Shown here piece by piece: positions 40,160 through 49,373 of a stretch of 64,000 nt of DNA (position 1 is the stretch's first letter; each line of letters starts with the position of its first letter). The notes beneath the pieces are model-generated. The model did not search any database. It worked only from the letters and a program-made list of their open reading frames with translations, and was not told the origin of the DNA. This DNA is from CALFMR01 sp035550595. Its GTDB lineage: Bacteria; Acidobacteriota; Vicinamibacteria; Vicinamibacterales; SCN-69-37. The translations under genes were made by a program, and so were the position numbers. The DNA lies in contig DASZOV010000053.1 in NCBI GenBank assembly GCA_035550595.1, positions 45,465 to 109,464 on the forward strand, in the 5' to 3' direction.

Positions 40160-42604
40160 CTACTCGTAGCGCAGCGCCTGAATCGGATCGACCCGGCTCG
40201 CCCGACGCGCGGGGATCCACGCGGCCAGGAACGCGACGATCGTGAGCACGATCGGCACGCCGACGAAGACCATCGGATCCCACGCGCGCACGCCGTAGAG
40301 CATCGAGGAAATGAATCGCGTGAGTCCGAACGCACACGTGAGGCCGACGACGACGCCGATGATGGCGAGGCGAAGGCCCTGCCGCACGACCATTCGCCGT
40401 ACGCCTTGCGCATCCGCGCCGAGCGCCAGACGGATGCCGATCTCCTGCGTCCGCTGTTCGACCGAGTACGCCATCAGGCCGTACAGCCCGATCGCCGCGA
40501 GCAGAAGGGCGGCCGCGCCGAACACGGACATGAGCCACATGTTGAACGCTTGTCGCGACGTCGATCGCGCGACCATGTCGTCCATCGTCCGCACGGCGAA
40601 GACGGGAAGCCCCGTGGCTTCGCGCAGCGCCGCTTGAATCGCCGCACTCGAGCCGGCCGGGGCCGTGCGCGTACGGACGACCCACGCGATGGGCGTGATG
40701 CGCTCGTTCAGCGCGTTGACGGCGTCGGGCAACTGCGCCTGAGGGACGTACATGTGCGGCTGTGGGTCGTTCTCGAGGCCGCTGTCGCGCACGTCGTGCA
40801 CGATGCCGACGATCTGCCGCTCGGGCTCGGAAGCGAATTCGCGCATGATGCCGCGCCCGATGATGAGCCGGTCGTTGAGCGGATCGCCCGTCGGCCAGAA
40901 CTGCCGCGCCATGGCCTCGTTGATGACGACGACCGGCGGACTCGTCGACGTGTCGCGATCGGTGAACGCGCGGCCGCGCAGAATCGGGATGCGGAACACG
41001 TCGAAGTAGCCCGGCGAGATCGTGAGCCACGAGCCGCCACCGTGGAACGGCCCCTGCTCGAGCGGCCGGCCGACGATGATGAAGGGCAGGCTGTAGCCGC
41101 CATCGAGCGGCACGCAGCATGTGGCGCTCGCCGAGAGGACGCCCGGCACCGTCCGGAGGCGCTCGACGCCGGTTCGCACTATCTGCTCGACGCTCGCTGA
41201 TGTCGTGAACCGTGCATCGGCGAGCGACATGCGCAGTGTCAGGATATTGGTCGCATCGAACCCAGGATCGACCGCGCGCAGTGCGATGGCCGTACGCACG
41301 AGCAGGGCTGCACCGACGAGCAGGATGAGCGCGAGCGCCGTCTCGGCGATGACGAGCAGCGACCGCGTCCGTTGCTGGCGCGCGCCCGTGCCCGATCGGC
41401 TCGAGCTTTCCTTGAGGACGACGCCGAGATCGGCGCGCGAGGCGTTCAACGCCGGGACGAGGCCGAAGAGCACGCCGGTGAGGAGCGACACGCCGACCGT
41501 GAATGCGAGCACACGCCAGTCGAGCGTCACGCCTGCGCCCGTCTCGCCGATGCGCGGAAGGCCGGCAGTGTTGACGAGTAGCAGACCGCGGATTCCGATG
41601 AGGCCGACGCCGAGGCCGAAGATGCCGCCGGCCGCCGCGAGCAGGAGGCTTTCGACGAGCAGTTGCCGGATGATGCGCCAGCGGCTCGCACCAATCGCCG
41701 CGCGAATGGCGATTTCACGTTTGCGTCCCGCCGCACGAGCGAGCAACAAGTTGGCGACGTTCGCGCATGCGATGAGCAGCACGAATCCCACGGCGCCCGC
41801 GAGCACGAGCAAGGTCGACCGGACGCCCCCCGCGATTGCCTCGGCGAGCGGCGTGGGCGCGAACGTCTCGCCGTTCTGCAGTGCCGTCGGAAACGTCCGC
41901 CGATATCCATCCGTCGATGCGCCGAGTCGCGTCGTTGCCTGTTCGAGCGTGATGCCAGGTGCGAGCCGTCCCGCGACGCGGAAGTAGTGTCCCTGGTCGG
42001 TCGAGTTCGGATCGAGCTGGAAAGGAAGCCATACGTCCGGGATGCGATCGATCTCGGCCACCGCCGGCGGCGCGTCGGCAATGCCGACGATTGTGTACGG
42101 CTCGCCGCTGAGGGAAATCGACGTTCCGAGCACGTCATCGCGGCTCGCGAAGATCCGCGCCCATGTCGCGCGGCTGAGCACGACGACGCGCTCGCCGCTG
42201 GGGCGATCTTCAGCCGCCGTGAACGTGCGACCGCGAAGGACGGGCACGCCGAACAAGTGGAAATAGTCGGCCGAGACCTGCGCCGCCTGGAACTGTTCGG
42301 GGACGCCGCCGCCCGTGTAGTTGACGACGTTCGTGCGGAACGCGGAAACGTCGCGAAGCACGCCGGTCTGGGCGCGCCAGTGCTGGAACTTGGCCGGCGA
42401 TCCGCCGCGATTGTCGCCCTGCGGGCTGTGCGTGCCGAGGATGACGATGCGGTCCGCGTCGGGAAACGCCAGCGGCTTCAAGAGCACGGCGTTGATGACC
42501 GAGAAGATCGCGGTGTTGGCGCCGATGCCGAGCGTCAGCGCGGCAACGGCCGACAACGTGAAGCCGGGGCTCTTACGGAAGAGACGCAGTGCGTGGCGGA
42601 TCAT
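40160..42604 (-). CDS. ABC transporter permease, MacB/FtsX type (Acidobacterial duplicated orphan permease)
   Basis: 814 aa from ATG 42604 (GAGGAG upstream). IRHALRLFRKSPGFTLSAVA followed by ALTLGIGANTAIFSVINAVL is the start seen in the ADOP family. A MacB-like periplasmic domain, a membrane trio around residues 280-420 (GFVLLIACANVANLLLARAA) and a second permease half ending PARRASRVDPIQALRYE show internal duplication. No ATPase gene is adjacent, as usual for these orphan permeases. Probably efflux or envelope function. The intergenic 42605-42792 holds no gene. Confidence 0.9.
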   Translation of the reverse strand: MIRHALRLFRKSPGFTLSAVAALTLGIGANTAIFSVINAVLLKPLAFPDADRIVILGTHSPQGDNRGGSPAKFQHWRAQTGVLRDVSAFRTNVVNYTGGGVPEQFQAAQVSADYFHLFGVPVLRGRTFTAAEDRPSGERVVVLSRATWARIFASRDDVLGTSISLSGEPYTIVGIADAPPAVAEIDRIPDVWLPFQLDPNSTDQGHYFRVAGRLAPGITLEQATTRLGASTDGYRRTFPTALQNGETFAPTPLAEAIAGGVRSTLLVLAGAVGFVLLIACANVANLLLARAAGRKREIAIRAAIGASRWRIIRQLLVESLLLAAAGGIFGLGVGLIGIRGLLLVNTAGLPRIGETGAGVTLDWRVLAFTVGVSLLTGVLFGLVPALNASRADLGVVLKESSSRSGTGARQQRTRSLLVIAETALALILLVGAALLVRTAIALRAVDPGFDATNILTLRMSLADARFTTSASVEQIVRTGVERLRTVPGVLSASATCCVPLDGGYSLPFIIVGRPLEQGPFHGGGSWLTISPGYFDVFRIPILRGRAFTDRDTSTSPPVVVINEAMARQFWPTGDPLNDRLIIGRGIMREFASEPERQIVGIVHDVRDSGLENDPQPHMYVPQAQLPDAVNALNERITPIAWVVRTRTAPAGSSAAIQAALREATGLPVFAVRTMDDMVARSTSRQAFNMWLMSVFGAAALLLAAIGLYGLMAYSVEQRTQEIGIRLALGADAQGVRRMVVRQGLRLAIIGVVVGLTCAFGLTRFISSMLYGVRAWDPMVFVGVPIVLTIVAFLAAWIPARRASRVDPIQALRYE

Positions 42605-42792
42605 GCAGATCTCCTCGTCACAGCGCGCCCCCAACTTTCTATTACGGCAAAGGGCCGCGAAGGTGGACAGCGATTGGACGTCGGTCGAATCGTGGCGGTT
42701 GGCGGTGTCGTCCGGCCGCCGGACCGCATTGGAACAAAAAAGCCTGGTCGCCCCGAAGGCGACCAGGCTCGAAGGCAGCGTCCGTGTCGCTT

Positions 42793-43833
42793 CTACGGCT
42801 TGCGCGACGACACGTAGGCGATGATGTTCACCATGTCGTCCTCGGTCAGGTGCGCGACGACCGGCTTCATGAGCGACGACAGTTGTCCGTGCCGCGTGCC
42901 CTGCTGGAAGTCGTAGAGCTGGCGGACGAGATAGCTCGGCGACCGGCCCGCGATGCCGGGCACTGATCCGACACCCAACAAGTCCGGCCCGTGGCACGTC
43001 GTGCAGGCGATCGTCTTGCCGTTGCCGCCCGTCGTCACCATCGCTTCGCCGCGCTTGACCGCGCCCTTCGGCACGTATGCGATGAAGCCGACCCGCGGAT
43101 TGCGCAGCCGTGCCTGCGCATTGTCCTCGGGCGTCTCGACGATGCGATCGCCGAGCGGCTCGGTCGTGCCGTCCTCGAGGCTGTAGAAGATGTTGCCCTG
43201 CAGCCGCATCGTGGGAATCGTGTCGGTCTCGACGACGCGAATCCACGGCGTCCATTTCATGGATGAGAAGTAGGTCGCCGCGGCCTCCGCCTCTTCAGGC
43301 GTGAGGTTCGACGCGATTTGGATCATCTCGGCCGTGTTCTCCTTGCGCGCCTCGGCGCTGTGGCGCAGGCCGTTCTTGAAGTCGGTGAGCTGCTGCAGGA
43401 TGTAGTCGTGCGGCTGTCCGGCGGGCGGCGCGTTCTCGGGCCGGCCCTTGCCGTTCGGCAGGTGGCAGAGCGCGCACGCGCGGATTTCCGGCGCGCGGCC
43501 GTGCGCGACGATGTCGGGCATCGTCGGGTGATCTTCGGGGAACCAGTCCGCTGGGCCGTAGCCGTTGTTGATCTGCTGCGACGTGAACTCGAACTTCGAT
43601 CCGTCGATGTGTTGAGGCGGCGGTGGCGCGCCCCGGCGTCCCGCGCCCGCGCCGCGTGGACCACCCGCGCGTCCGCCGCGCCCGCCCGCGCGTGCGCCGG
43701 GGGCTGGACCCGCCTGGCTGAGCGGCGGCACGCCGTACGCCCACACGGGCGCCGGATCCTCCGCTGATTGTGCGCTGACAGCGACCCATCCGGTCGCGGC
43801 CAGCAATAGAACGATGCCGACGTATTTCCGCAA
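42793..43833 (-). CDS. Dihaem cytochrome c, exported
   Basis: 346 aa from TTG 43833, chosen because GGAGGAG lies 7 nt upstream and the next residues form a signal peptide (RKYVGIVLLLAATGWVAVSA). A Gly/Arg/Pro-rich stretch follows (residues about 40-75). Two haem c motifs, CALCH and CTTCH, define two c-type domains. The first is in HGRAPEIRACALCHLPNGKG, the second in TTGGNGKTIACTTCHGPDLL. Likely a periplasmic electron carrier. Confidence 0.88.
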   Translation of the reverse strand: MRKYVGIVLLLAATGWVAVSAQSAEDPAPVWAYGVPPLSQAGPAPGARAGGRGGRAGGPRGAGAGRRGAPPPPQHIDGSKFEFTSQQINNGYGPADWFPEDHPTMPDIVAHGRAPEIRACALCHLPNGKGRPENAPPAGQPHDYILQQLTDFKNGLRHSAEARKENTAEMIQIASNLTPEEAEAAATYFSSMKWTPWIRVVETDTIPTMRLQGNIFYSLEDGTTEPLGDRIVETPEDNAQARLRNPRVGFIAYVPKGAVKRGEAMVTTGGNGKTIACTTCHGPDLLGVGSVPGIAGRSPSYLVRQLYDFQQGTRHGQLSSLMKPVVAHLTEDDMVNIIAYVSSRKP

Positions 43834-44086
43834 GTTGGCTCTCCTCCTCCGAACGACGTGAGCCGCTGGTGGCTGCACCTTATATCCCGTGCGGGCCATG
43901 CGCGCAATAAATGCGCGTGAATGACGACTCCGTTTGACGTCCGTATGTCGATGCACGACCTGACCCGAGAGATTTGACCCCAGACGTAGCATCTCGTTCC
44001 CCGCGGCCCCGGTCACCGCGCGGCTTCGCAGTATGATCCCGTCGGCGGCCGCGCATGGATGCGGCGATGCGAAAGCGGGAGACAGC

Positions 44087-45145
44087 ATGTCGGCAGAGCG
44101 GCACGTGTACATCGGCACGGACGGGGGCGCGACGACGTCGAAGGTCGGCGGTGTGTGGCACGACGGGACGGTCGTCTCGACGCGGCTGTTGCAGCGTCCC
44201 ACTGGGTCCGCGCTCGGGCCGCAGGCGGTCGTCGCCGGCTGGGTTGCGTCGATCACGGAGTACCTGACCGAGCACGGGCTGGCCTGGGATCAGGTCGAAG
44301 GCGTCGGCCTGGCGATTCCCGGTCCCTTTCAGCGCTACGGCGTCTTCGACAAGTCACCGAATCTTCCAACGGCCTTCGCGGGCTTCGACGTACACACGGC
44401 CTACACGAGCGCGCTCGCTGAACGCGCGGGCCGTGCCGTGCCGCTCGTCGTCGGCAACGACGGCAACATGGCGGGCGTAGCCGAGGCGCAACACGTGCGC
44501 GGCGGAACGAACGCGACCGTCATGGTGCTCGCGCCGGGCTCGGGCCTGGGCTGCGCGTACGTCGATCGCCATGGCTTGCCGATGGATGGCGACACGCTCG
44601 CCGGGATGGAAGCCGCGCACATGCCGGCGCCGCTGCACCTGCTCGGCGCGCGGCCGCTCGCGTGCGGATGTGGACGGACGTGGGGATGTGTCGAGGTCTA
44701 CACGACGCTGTCCGGTCTGCCGACGCTGCTCGCGGACAAGCTCGAAACGAATCCCGATCACGAACTGGCTCGATCGCCGCTCGATCCAAAACAGCGTGCG
44801 TTGGCCTTGCGCGGGCTGGCGCAGAAGGGCGACGCGCTCGCACTGGAGCTCTTTGACTTCCAGGCGCGCGCGCTCGGGCTGCACGTGGCGAGCCTGGCCA
44901 TGGCGCTCGACACCGAGTTCGTCGTGATTGGCGGCGGGCTGATGGATCCGGAGTCGACGTCGCAGACCTTCCGCGATCGGTACCTGCAGATCATCCGCGA
45001 CACCGCGTTGCCATATCTGTGGCCGGCGCAGCGCGCGCGCATGAGCATCGTGCCGGCGGCGCTCGGCGATCTCTCGCAGGCCATTGGCGCGGCGCTCGTC
45101 GCGCTCTACTACAGCCGCTCGAGGTCGTCCTCGCCCGCGAACTGA
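44087..45145 (+). CDS. ROK/BadF-family sugar kinase-like protein
   Basis: 352 aa from ATG 44087. The N-terminal phosphate loop YIGTDGGATTSKVGGVW, then GVGLAIPGPFQRYG, VGNDGNMAGVAEA with the catalytic-type Asp, APGSGLGCAYVDRHGLPMDG and the zinc-type cluster CGCGRTWGCVEVYTT follow the ROK glucokinase scheme. Probably phosphorylates a hexose. Its 3' end overlaps the convergent gene by 37 nt. The gap 43834-44086 shows no gene. Confidence 0.83.
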   Translation: MSAERHVYIGTDGGATTSKVGGVWHDGTVVSTRLLQRPTGSALGPQAVVAGWVASITEYLTEHGLAWDQVEGVGLAIPGPFQRYGVFDKSPNLPTAFAGFDVHTAYTSALAERAGRAVPLVVGNDGNMAGVAEAQHVRGGTNATVMVLAPGSGLGCAYVDRHGLPMDGDTLAGMEAAHMPAPLHLLGARPLACGCGRTWGCVEVYTTLSGLPTLLADKLETNPDHELARSPLDPKQRALALRGLAQKGDALALELFDFQARALGLHVASLAMALDTEFVVIGGGLMDPESTSQTFRDRYLQIIRDTALPYLWPAQRARMSIVPAALGDLSQAIGAALVALYYSRSRSSSPAN

Positions 45146-46176
45146 TCGAGCGCCACCGAGATGATGGCGGCGCTGGGGATCGCGAGCACCGCGCCGAGGA
45201 TGCCCGCCAGCTCCCAGCCGACGAGCAGCGCGATCATGACGGCGCCGGCTGACACGCCGACGCGACGTTCCATGATTTTCGGGACGAGCACGTTCGCTTC
45301 CAGTTCGTGCAGCGCGATGAAAAATCCGCCGACGAGAAGGGCCAGCGTCGTTGATTTGCTGAGCGCGAGTCCGACGGCCAGGACACCTGCGATGATCGGC
45401 CCGACCATCGGGATGATCTCGCCGAGCGCGGCCACGAGCGCGACAACGTAGAAGAACGGTTCGCCGGCCAGCCCGAGCACGAGCGCCGAGGCGCCGCCCA
45501 TCACGCCGCCGAGCACGACGTTGGCCTGCATCCACGCGCTGACCTTCACGACGATCTGCCGCGACGCCGACCAGGCACCCGCGCGCCGCGCGCGCGGCAC
45601 GAAGCGCATGACGTAGCCCGCGATCGACTCGGCCTCGAGCAGGAAATAGAAGCTGAGGATGAGCACGGTGACCACACCCACGACGCCGCCGATGAGCGTG
45701 TAGCCGGCCGCGAGGACCGCGTTGATGGCACCGGCCGCGTTCGACGTCGGCGTCTGCTGCACGGCTTCCTGCAACGTGATGCGCCGCGAGGTCAGGCCGT
45801 AATGGATGAGCGTCGTCTGGAAGCGGCTGAAGAGCGATGGGATTTCCGACGACAGCGCCGACGCCTGTTCGACGAGCGGCGGCAGGACGAGCAACGACAG
45901 CGCAGCGATGACACCGACGAACGCGACGTAGATGGCCAGAATCGCGAGTGCATGCGGCATGCGGCGGCGCCGCCGGCTGAGACGGCCCGGCCGCTCGAGA
46001 CGCCGGACGAGCGGGGAGACCGCGATGGCGACGAGCGCGCTGATGTAGATGAGCGCGAGCGCGCGTCGCGCGACCCAGAAGAACGCCGCCAATGCCGCCA
46101 CGATGGCGACGGTAAGGACCGTCCGCACCATGCGGCGCGTGAACACGCGATCGGCGTCAGGAGGGGTGTGCGTCAC
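45109..46176 (-). CDS. AI-2E family transporter (PerM/YdiK type)
   Basis: 355 aa. N-terminal membrane pair (VRTVLTVAIVAALAAFFWVA, LALIYISALVAIAVSPLVRRLE), a third segment, a soluble region (EIPSLFSRFQTTLIHYG), then the conserved IVVKVSAWMQANVVLGGVMG and GEIIPMVGPIIAGVLAVGLA motifs and last segments. Eight-helix PerM proteins; substrates are mostly undefined despite the family name. Confidence 0.9.
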   Translation of the reverse strand: MTHTPPDADRVFTRRMVRTVLTVAIVAALAAFFWVARRALALIYISALVAIAVSPLVRRLERPGRLSRRRRRMPHALAILAIYVAFVGVIAALSLLVLPPLVEQASALSSEIPSLFSRFQTTLIHYGLTSRRITLQEAVQQTPTSNAAGAINAVLAAGYTLIGGVVGVVTVLILSFYFLLEAESIAGYVMRFVPRARRAGAWSASRQIVVKVSAWMQANVVLGGVMGGASALVLGLAGEPFFYVVALVAALGEIIPMVGPIIAGVLAVGLALSKSTTLALLVGGFFIALHELEANVLVPKIMERRVGVSAGAVMIALLVGWELAGILGAVLAIPSAAIISVALDQFAGEDDLERL

Positions 46177-46382
46177 GGCGGCTCACGCTCGTCCGCCTGC
46201 TGAGGCAAGAGGGATGCCACGCCGCATGATGCGCGGCTCGCGTTCGGACGCCGATGCGTGCCTCGGGAGACCGGTGAATTGTGCGCGCGCGGCGGGCAAC
46301 CTCGGTTACGAACGACTTGGCCGGACCGACGACCTCGGCGTAGGATGACAGGGCCGGCCGCCGTGCCCGTGAGTTTCACCTT

Positions 46383-46844
46383 ATGATTCGTCGCCTGTTC
46401 TCGTCACGCCGCCGGAGCGCGCTCGCGGCGTTTGCCGTCGGCGGGGCGCTCATTTTCGCCTCCTCCTGCAGCAACTCCGCGACCTCGCCCGACGACCCGC
46501 TCATCGTCGACGCCACGGACCTGGTCGTCGGCACCGGTATCGAGGCCGTCGCCGGCTACACGGTCACGGTCGAGTACACCGGGTGGCTCTATGACGAGAA
46601 CGCGCCCGATCACAAGGGCGCCCAGTTCGGCTCGTCTGATGCTGATGGCCAGCCGCTGATATTCCCATTGGGATACGGCTATGTCATCCAGGGAATGGAC
46701 ATCGGCATCGTCGGCATGCGCGTTGGCGGCTCGCGCCGGCTCGAGATTCCGCCGGAGTTGGGCTACGGCTCGCAGGGCAATCCGCCGGCGATTCCCCCGA
46801 ACGCCCGTCTCGTCTTCGACGTGACGCTCGACAACGTGCAGTAG
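46383..46844 (+). CDS. FKBP-type peptidyl-prolyl isomerase lipoprotein
   Basis: 153 aa. Lipoprotein signal SALAAFAVGGALIFASSC with lipobox ASSC. The FKBP fold is complete: YTVTVEYTGWLYD, FGSSDADGQPLIFPLGYGYV, IQGMDIGIVGMRVGGSRRLE, IPPELGYGSQGNPPAIPPNA, RLVFDVTLDNVQ. Exported to the periplasm and lipid-anchored; assists folding of envelope proteins. The upstream gap 46177-46382 has a weak promoter-like TTGGCC/TAGGAT pair (46317, 46341). Confidence 0.92.
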   Translation: MIRRLFSSRRRSALAAFAVGGALIFASSCSNSATSPDDPLIVDATDLVVGTGIEAVAGYTVTVEYTGWLYDENAPDHKGAQFGSSDADGQPLIFPLGYGYVIQGMDIGIVGMRVGGSRRLEIPPELGYGSQGNPPAIPPNARLVFDVTLDNVQ

Positions 46845-46851
46845 CGCACCG

Positions 46852-47142
46852 TCAACCATTCAGCAGGGCCGACACGATCGCACGCCATTCGGCGTCGAGC
46901 GTGCCGGCCGGCCGCGTGCGTCGCGCACGGCGGTACCAGTAATCCGCATTCGACAAGTCGCCTTCCTTGCGGTGGAGATACGCGTGTATCCACGCGCCGG
47001 TCTCATCGTCGATGTCCTGCGCCGTCCCATGCGCAGCCGCCCAGTCACCAGCCGCATCCTGCCAAAGCGCCGTGAGCGCCGGCGTGAGCCCGGCCGGCAT
47101 ACGAGCAGCCTTGGTAGTTGCTTCGAAGTCGTCGACGGTCAT
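46852..47142 (-). CDS. Conserved small protein, unknown
   Basis: 96 aa from ATG 47142. MTVDDFEATTKAARMPAGLT, then HGTAQDIDDETGAWIHAYLH and RKEGDLSNADYWYRRARRTR. The segment AYLHRKEGDxxNAxYWYRRA occurs in many uncharacterised bacterial proteins and suggests a helical repeat. No function known to me. An upstream in-frame extension to 47460 runs through a dispersed repeat and the GntR promoter and is not credible. Confidence 0.65.
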   Translation of the reverse strand: MTVDDFEATTKAARMPAGLTPALTALWQDAAGDWAAAHGTAQDIDDETGAWIHAYLHRKEGDLSNADYWYRRARRTRPAGTLDAEWRAIVSALLNG

Positions 47143-47162
47143 GGGTACCTTCTGGTCAAGTT

Positions 47163-47336
47163 GGAAGTTTGAAGCCAGAAGCCAGAAGTAAAAAAGAGGA
47201 TACCGCGAGCCCCCGAGCGCAGCGAGGGGGCGAGCATCAAGAAAAGCTGACACCGCGAGGCCCCGAACGTAGTGAGGGCGCCGAAGCGCGTAGCGTGGGG
47301 GTGGGGCCCCGCGCCATTGCAAAGAAGATGACTGGC
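47163..47336. repeat. Dispersed composite intergenic repeat, copy 1
   Basis: Begins with GAAGTTTGAAGCCAGAAGCC, passes through an A-rich tract and AGCGCAGCGAGGGGGCGA, contains an internal partial duplication (AAAAGCTGACACCGCGAGG) and ends with a G-run/C-run hairpin around 47297-47315 followed by TTGCAAAGAAGATGAC. The same ordered blocks recur at 48785-48965. It fills most of the 47143-47390 gap. Confidence 0.72.
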
Positions 47337-47356
47337 GCCCGTCAATTTTTTTTGTG

Positions 47357-47384
47357 TTGAATTGTACTAGTGTATTAGTATAAT
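47357..47384 (+). promoter_or_regulatory. Promoter and operator dyad of the GntR gene
   Basis: TTGAAT (47357-47362), 16-bp spacer, perfect TATAAT (47379-47384). ATTGTACTA (47361-47369) and TAGTATAAT (47376-47384) form an inverted repeat with one mismatch and a 6-bp centre, covering spacer and -10. The start of transcription would be at or next to the ATG (47391), so the mRNA is probably leaderless. YtrA-type GntR regulators bind such dyads and repress themselves. Confidence 0.72.
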
Positions 47385-47390
47385 ACGCCA

Positions 47391-47768
47391 ATGGCCACGC
47401 CTCTGGTCGCCATCGATCCCCGGCACCCGACGCCGATCTACGCGCAGTTGACGCACGCACTGCGTGCAGCGGTGGCGACCGGACGGCTCGCGCCGGGGGA
47501 TCAGTTGCCGACCGTGCGGCAGTTGGCTGTCGACCTGCGGATCAACGCGAACACGGTCGCGCGCGTCTATCTCGAGCTCGAGCGCACAGGGCTCCTCGAG
47601 ACGCGGCGCGGTGTCGGCACCTTCGTGGCGGCGGGTGGGGCGGTGTCGAAGCGGCGGCCGGATCCCGCCGTGCTGCGAGCGCTCGTGAGGCGCTGTCTCG
47701 ACGAGGCGGCGGCCGAGGGGTTCACGGCGGTCGACGTGCGGCGCCAGATCGACGAGATGCGCCGCTGA
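47391..47768 (+). CDS. GntR-family regulator, YtrA subfamily
   Basis: 125 aa. Winged helix of the GntR type: PIYAQLTHALRAAVATGRLA, PGDQLPTVRQLAVDLRINAN, TVARVYLELERTGLLETRRG and VGTFVAAGG. A short C-terminal helical part (ALVRRCLDEAAAEGF) marks the YtrA group, which often controls ABC transporters. No such transporter adjoins; the SPFH protein gene follows 93 nt downstream. Probably autoregulated by the dyad at its promoter. Confidence 0.88.
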   Translation: MATPLVAIDPRHPTPIYAQLTHALRAAVATGRLAPGDQLPTVRQLAVDLRINANTVARVYLELERTGLLETRRGVGTFVAAGGAVSKRRPDPAVLRALVRRCLDEAAAEGFTAVDVRRQIDEMRR

Positions 47769-47861
47769 GCCGCAGAGAAAGAGCAACGCTTCGCCGCGCG
47801 TGAGCACGACGTCCCGTACGCAGCCGGCGAGTTTCGTCAGGGGACACCAGGAGGCGACACC

Positions 47862-48770
47862 GTGGATCTCAATGCCTTGTCACGCGTGAAGACCCGTTCG
47901 CCGCGGCGGACCAACATCGTGGCCGTGCTGGCGCTCGTCGTGCCCATTGCGGCCGGCGTCGCGATGGCGGCGCGAAGCCAGCACGTGTGGTGGATCTGTG
48001 CCGGCGTGCTCGTCGGCATCTGGGCGCTGCAGGCGCCGCGCGTCGCCGAACAGTGGGAGCGCGCCGTTGTGCTGCGCCTCGGACGCTACGTCGGCCTGCG
48101 CGGCCCCGGACTCTTCTGGGTCTGGCCCTTCGTCGACCGCGTCGCTGCCTACGTCGATCAGCGCGTGGCGACGACGGGGTTCGCGGCGGAGCAGACGCTG
48201 ACGGCGGACACCGTGCCCGTCAACGTCGACGCCGTGCTCTTCTGGATGGCGCACGACGCCGAGAAGGCCGCGCTCGAAGTGCAGAGCTACACGGACGCGG
48301 TGAGCTGGGCGGCGCAGACGGCGCTGCGCGACATCATCGGCCGGACGTCGCTCACCGATCTCCTCCGTGGCCGCGAGCGCATCGAAGAGGAACTGCAGCA
48401 GCTCATCGACGCGCGGTCGAACCCGTGGGGCATCACCGTCCAGTCCGTCGAAATGCGCGACATCGTCATTCCCGCGTCGCTGCAGGACGCGATGTCACGC
48501 GAAGCGCAGGCCGCGCGCGAGAAGCAGGCGCGCGTCATCCTCGGCCAGGCGGAGCTCGAGATCGCGCACACGTTCCAGGAAGCCGCGCAGTCGTACCGCG
48601 ACAACCCGACGGCGCTCCACCTGCGTGCGATGAACATGCTCTACGAGGGCCTGAAAGAGAAGGGCGCACTGATGCTCATCCCGAGCTCGGCCGTCGAGTC
48701 GATGGGCATGGGCGGCCTACTGGGATCGGCCGCGATGATGCAGCAGAAGCTGACCGACGCGGGGGAGTGA
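47862..48770 (+). CDS. SPFH/band-7 (slipin) membrane protein
   Basis: 302 aa from GTG 47862. Two N-terminal membrane segments (NIVAVLALVVPIAAGVAMAA, VWWICAGVLVGIWAL). The SPFH core includes RAVVLRLGRYVGLRGPGLFW, VDQRVATTGFAAEQTLTADT, VPVNVDAVLFWMAHDAEKAA, and GITVQSVEMRDIVIPASLQD, then the coiled coil AMSREAQAAREKQARVI. It forms membrane scaffolds; a partner NfeD-type gene is not seen. Confidence 0.88.
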   Translation: MDLNALSRVKTRSPRRTNIVAVLALVVPIAAGVAMAARSQHVWWICAGVLVGIWALQAPRVAEQWERAVVLRLGRYVGLRGPGLFWVWPFVDRVAAYVDQRVATTGFAAEQTLTADTVPVNVDAVLFWMAHDAEKAALEVQSYTDAVSWAAQTALRDIIGRTSLTDLLRGRERIEEELQQLIDARSNPWGITVQSVEMRDIVIPASLQDAMSREAQAAREKQARVILGQAELEIAHTFQEAAQSYRDNPTALHLRAMNMLYEGLKEKGALMLIPSSAVESMGMGGLLGSAAMMQQKLTDAGE

Positions 48771-48784
48771 AGAAGTGACCAGCT

Positions 48785-48970
48785 AGAAGTTTGAAGCCAG
48801 AAGCCAGGAGGCAGGCTCGTGATGGTCTCGCGCGAAGGCGCGAAGATCGCGAAGTAAGAAAAGAAAAGTAAAAAAGGATGACACGCGAGCTCCCGAGCGC
48901 AGCGAGGGTGGCGAAGCGCGTAGGCGCGGGGGTGGGACCCCGCGCCACTGCAAAGAAAGATGACACGAGC
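48785..48970. repeat. Dispersed composite intergenic repeat, copy 2
   Basis: Starts GAAGTTTGAAGCCAGAAGCC, A-rich tract with AAAGTAAAAAAGGATGACAC, then AGCGCAGCGAGGGTGGCGAA, and a strong hairpin GGCGCGGGG/CCCCGCGCC (9 bp, loop GTGGGA) at about 48922-48945 followed by ACTGCAAAGAAAGATGACAC. Block order matches 47163-47336. It lies in the 48771-48981 gap. Confidence 0.75.
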
Positions 48971-48981
48971 GCAACCGTGCG

Positions 48982-49320
48982 TCACACTCGCCGGTGCATC
49001 CCGACGGCGGCGAAGAGCCACGCGATCGCGAGAAAGCCGCACGCGACGAACGCGGGTGTGACGGATTCCGAGAGGCCGTGCGCGAGGACGTCCAATCCGT
49101 CGGGAGTACTCAGACTCGGCAGTCGCCGCAGCACCGCGGCCACGCCGGACAGCAGCGTATTGCCGGCCGCGAAGATCGTGGCGAGCGACAGCGGACGGAG
49201 CAGTTCGAGGAGACGTTCGGTCGGCCGAAGCATGTAGACGGCGGCGACGATGAGCGGTAGCAGGCTGACCGCCATACCGAAGAGCGCGGTGACGCCGGCT
49301 CTGGCCAGATCGTGTGACAT
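48982..49320 (-). CDS. Small membrane protein, unknown
   Basis: 112 aa from ATG 49320 (GGAGG upstream). Three hydrophobic segments: AGVTALFGMAVSLLPLIVAA, LATIFAAGNTLLSGVAAVL and ESVTPAFVACGFLAIAWLFA. No family recognised. Divergent from the ECF sigma gene across an 87-bp spacer that has a palindrome. Confidence 0.65.
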   Translation of the reverse strand: MSHDLARAGVTALFGMAVSLLPLIVAAVYMLRPTERLLELLRPLSLATIFAAGNTLLSGVAAVLRRLPSLSTPDGLDVLAHGLSESVTPAFVACGFLAIAWLFAAVGMHRRV

Positions 49321-49373
49321 GACGATGCCTCCCGAGTGAAATGTCACCCCGTACAAACGCGAACCGTGCGGGC

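Noticed and set aside
42605..43255. N-terminal 217-residue extension of the permease
   Set aside because: It is the antisense-like alternate frame of the cytochrome gene, while ATG 42604 has a GAGGAG SD and the canonical family start.
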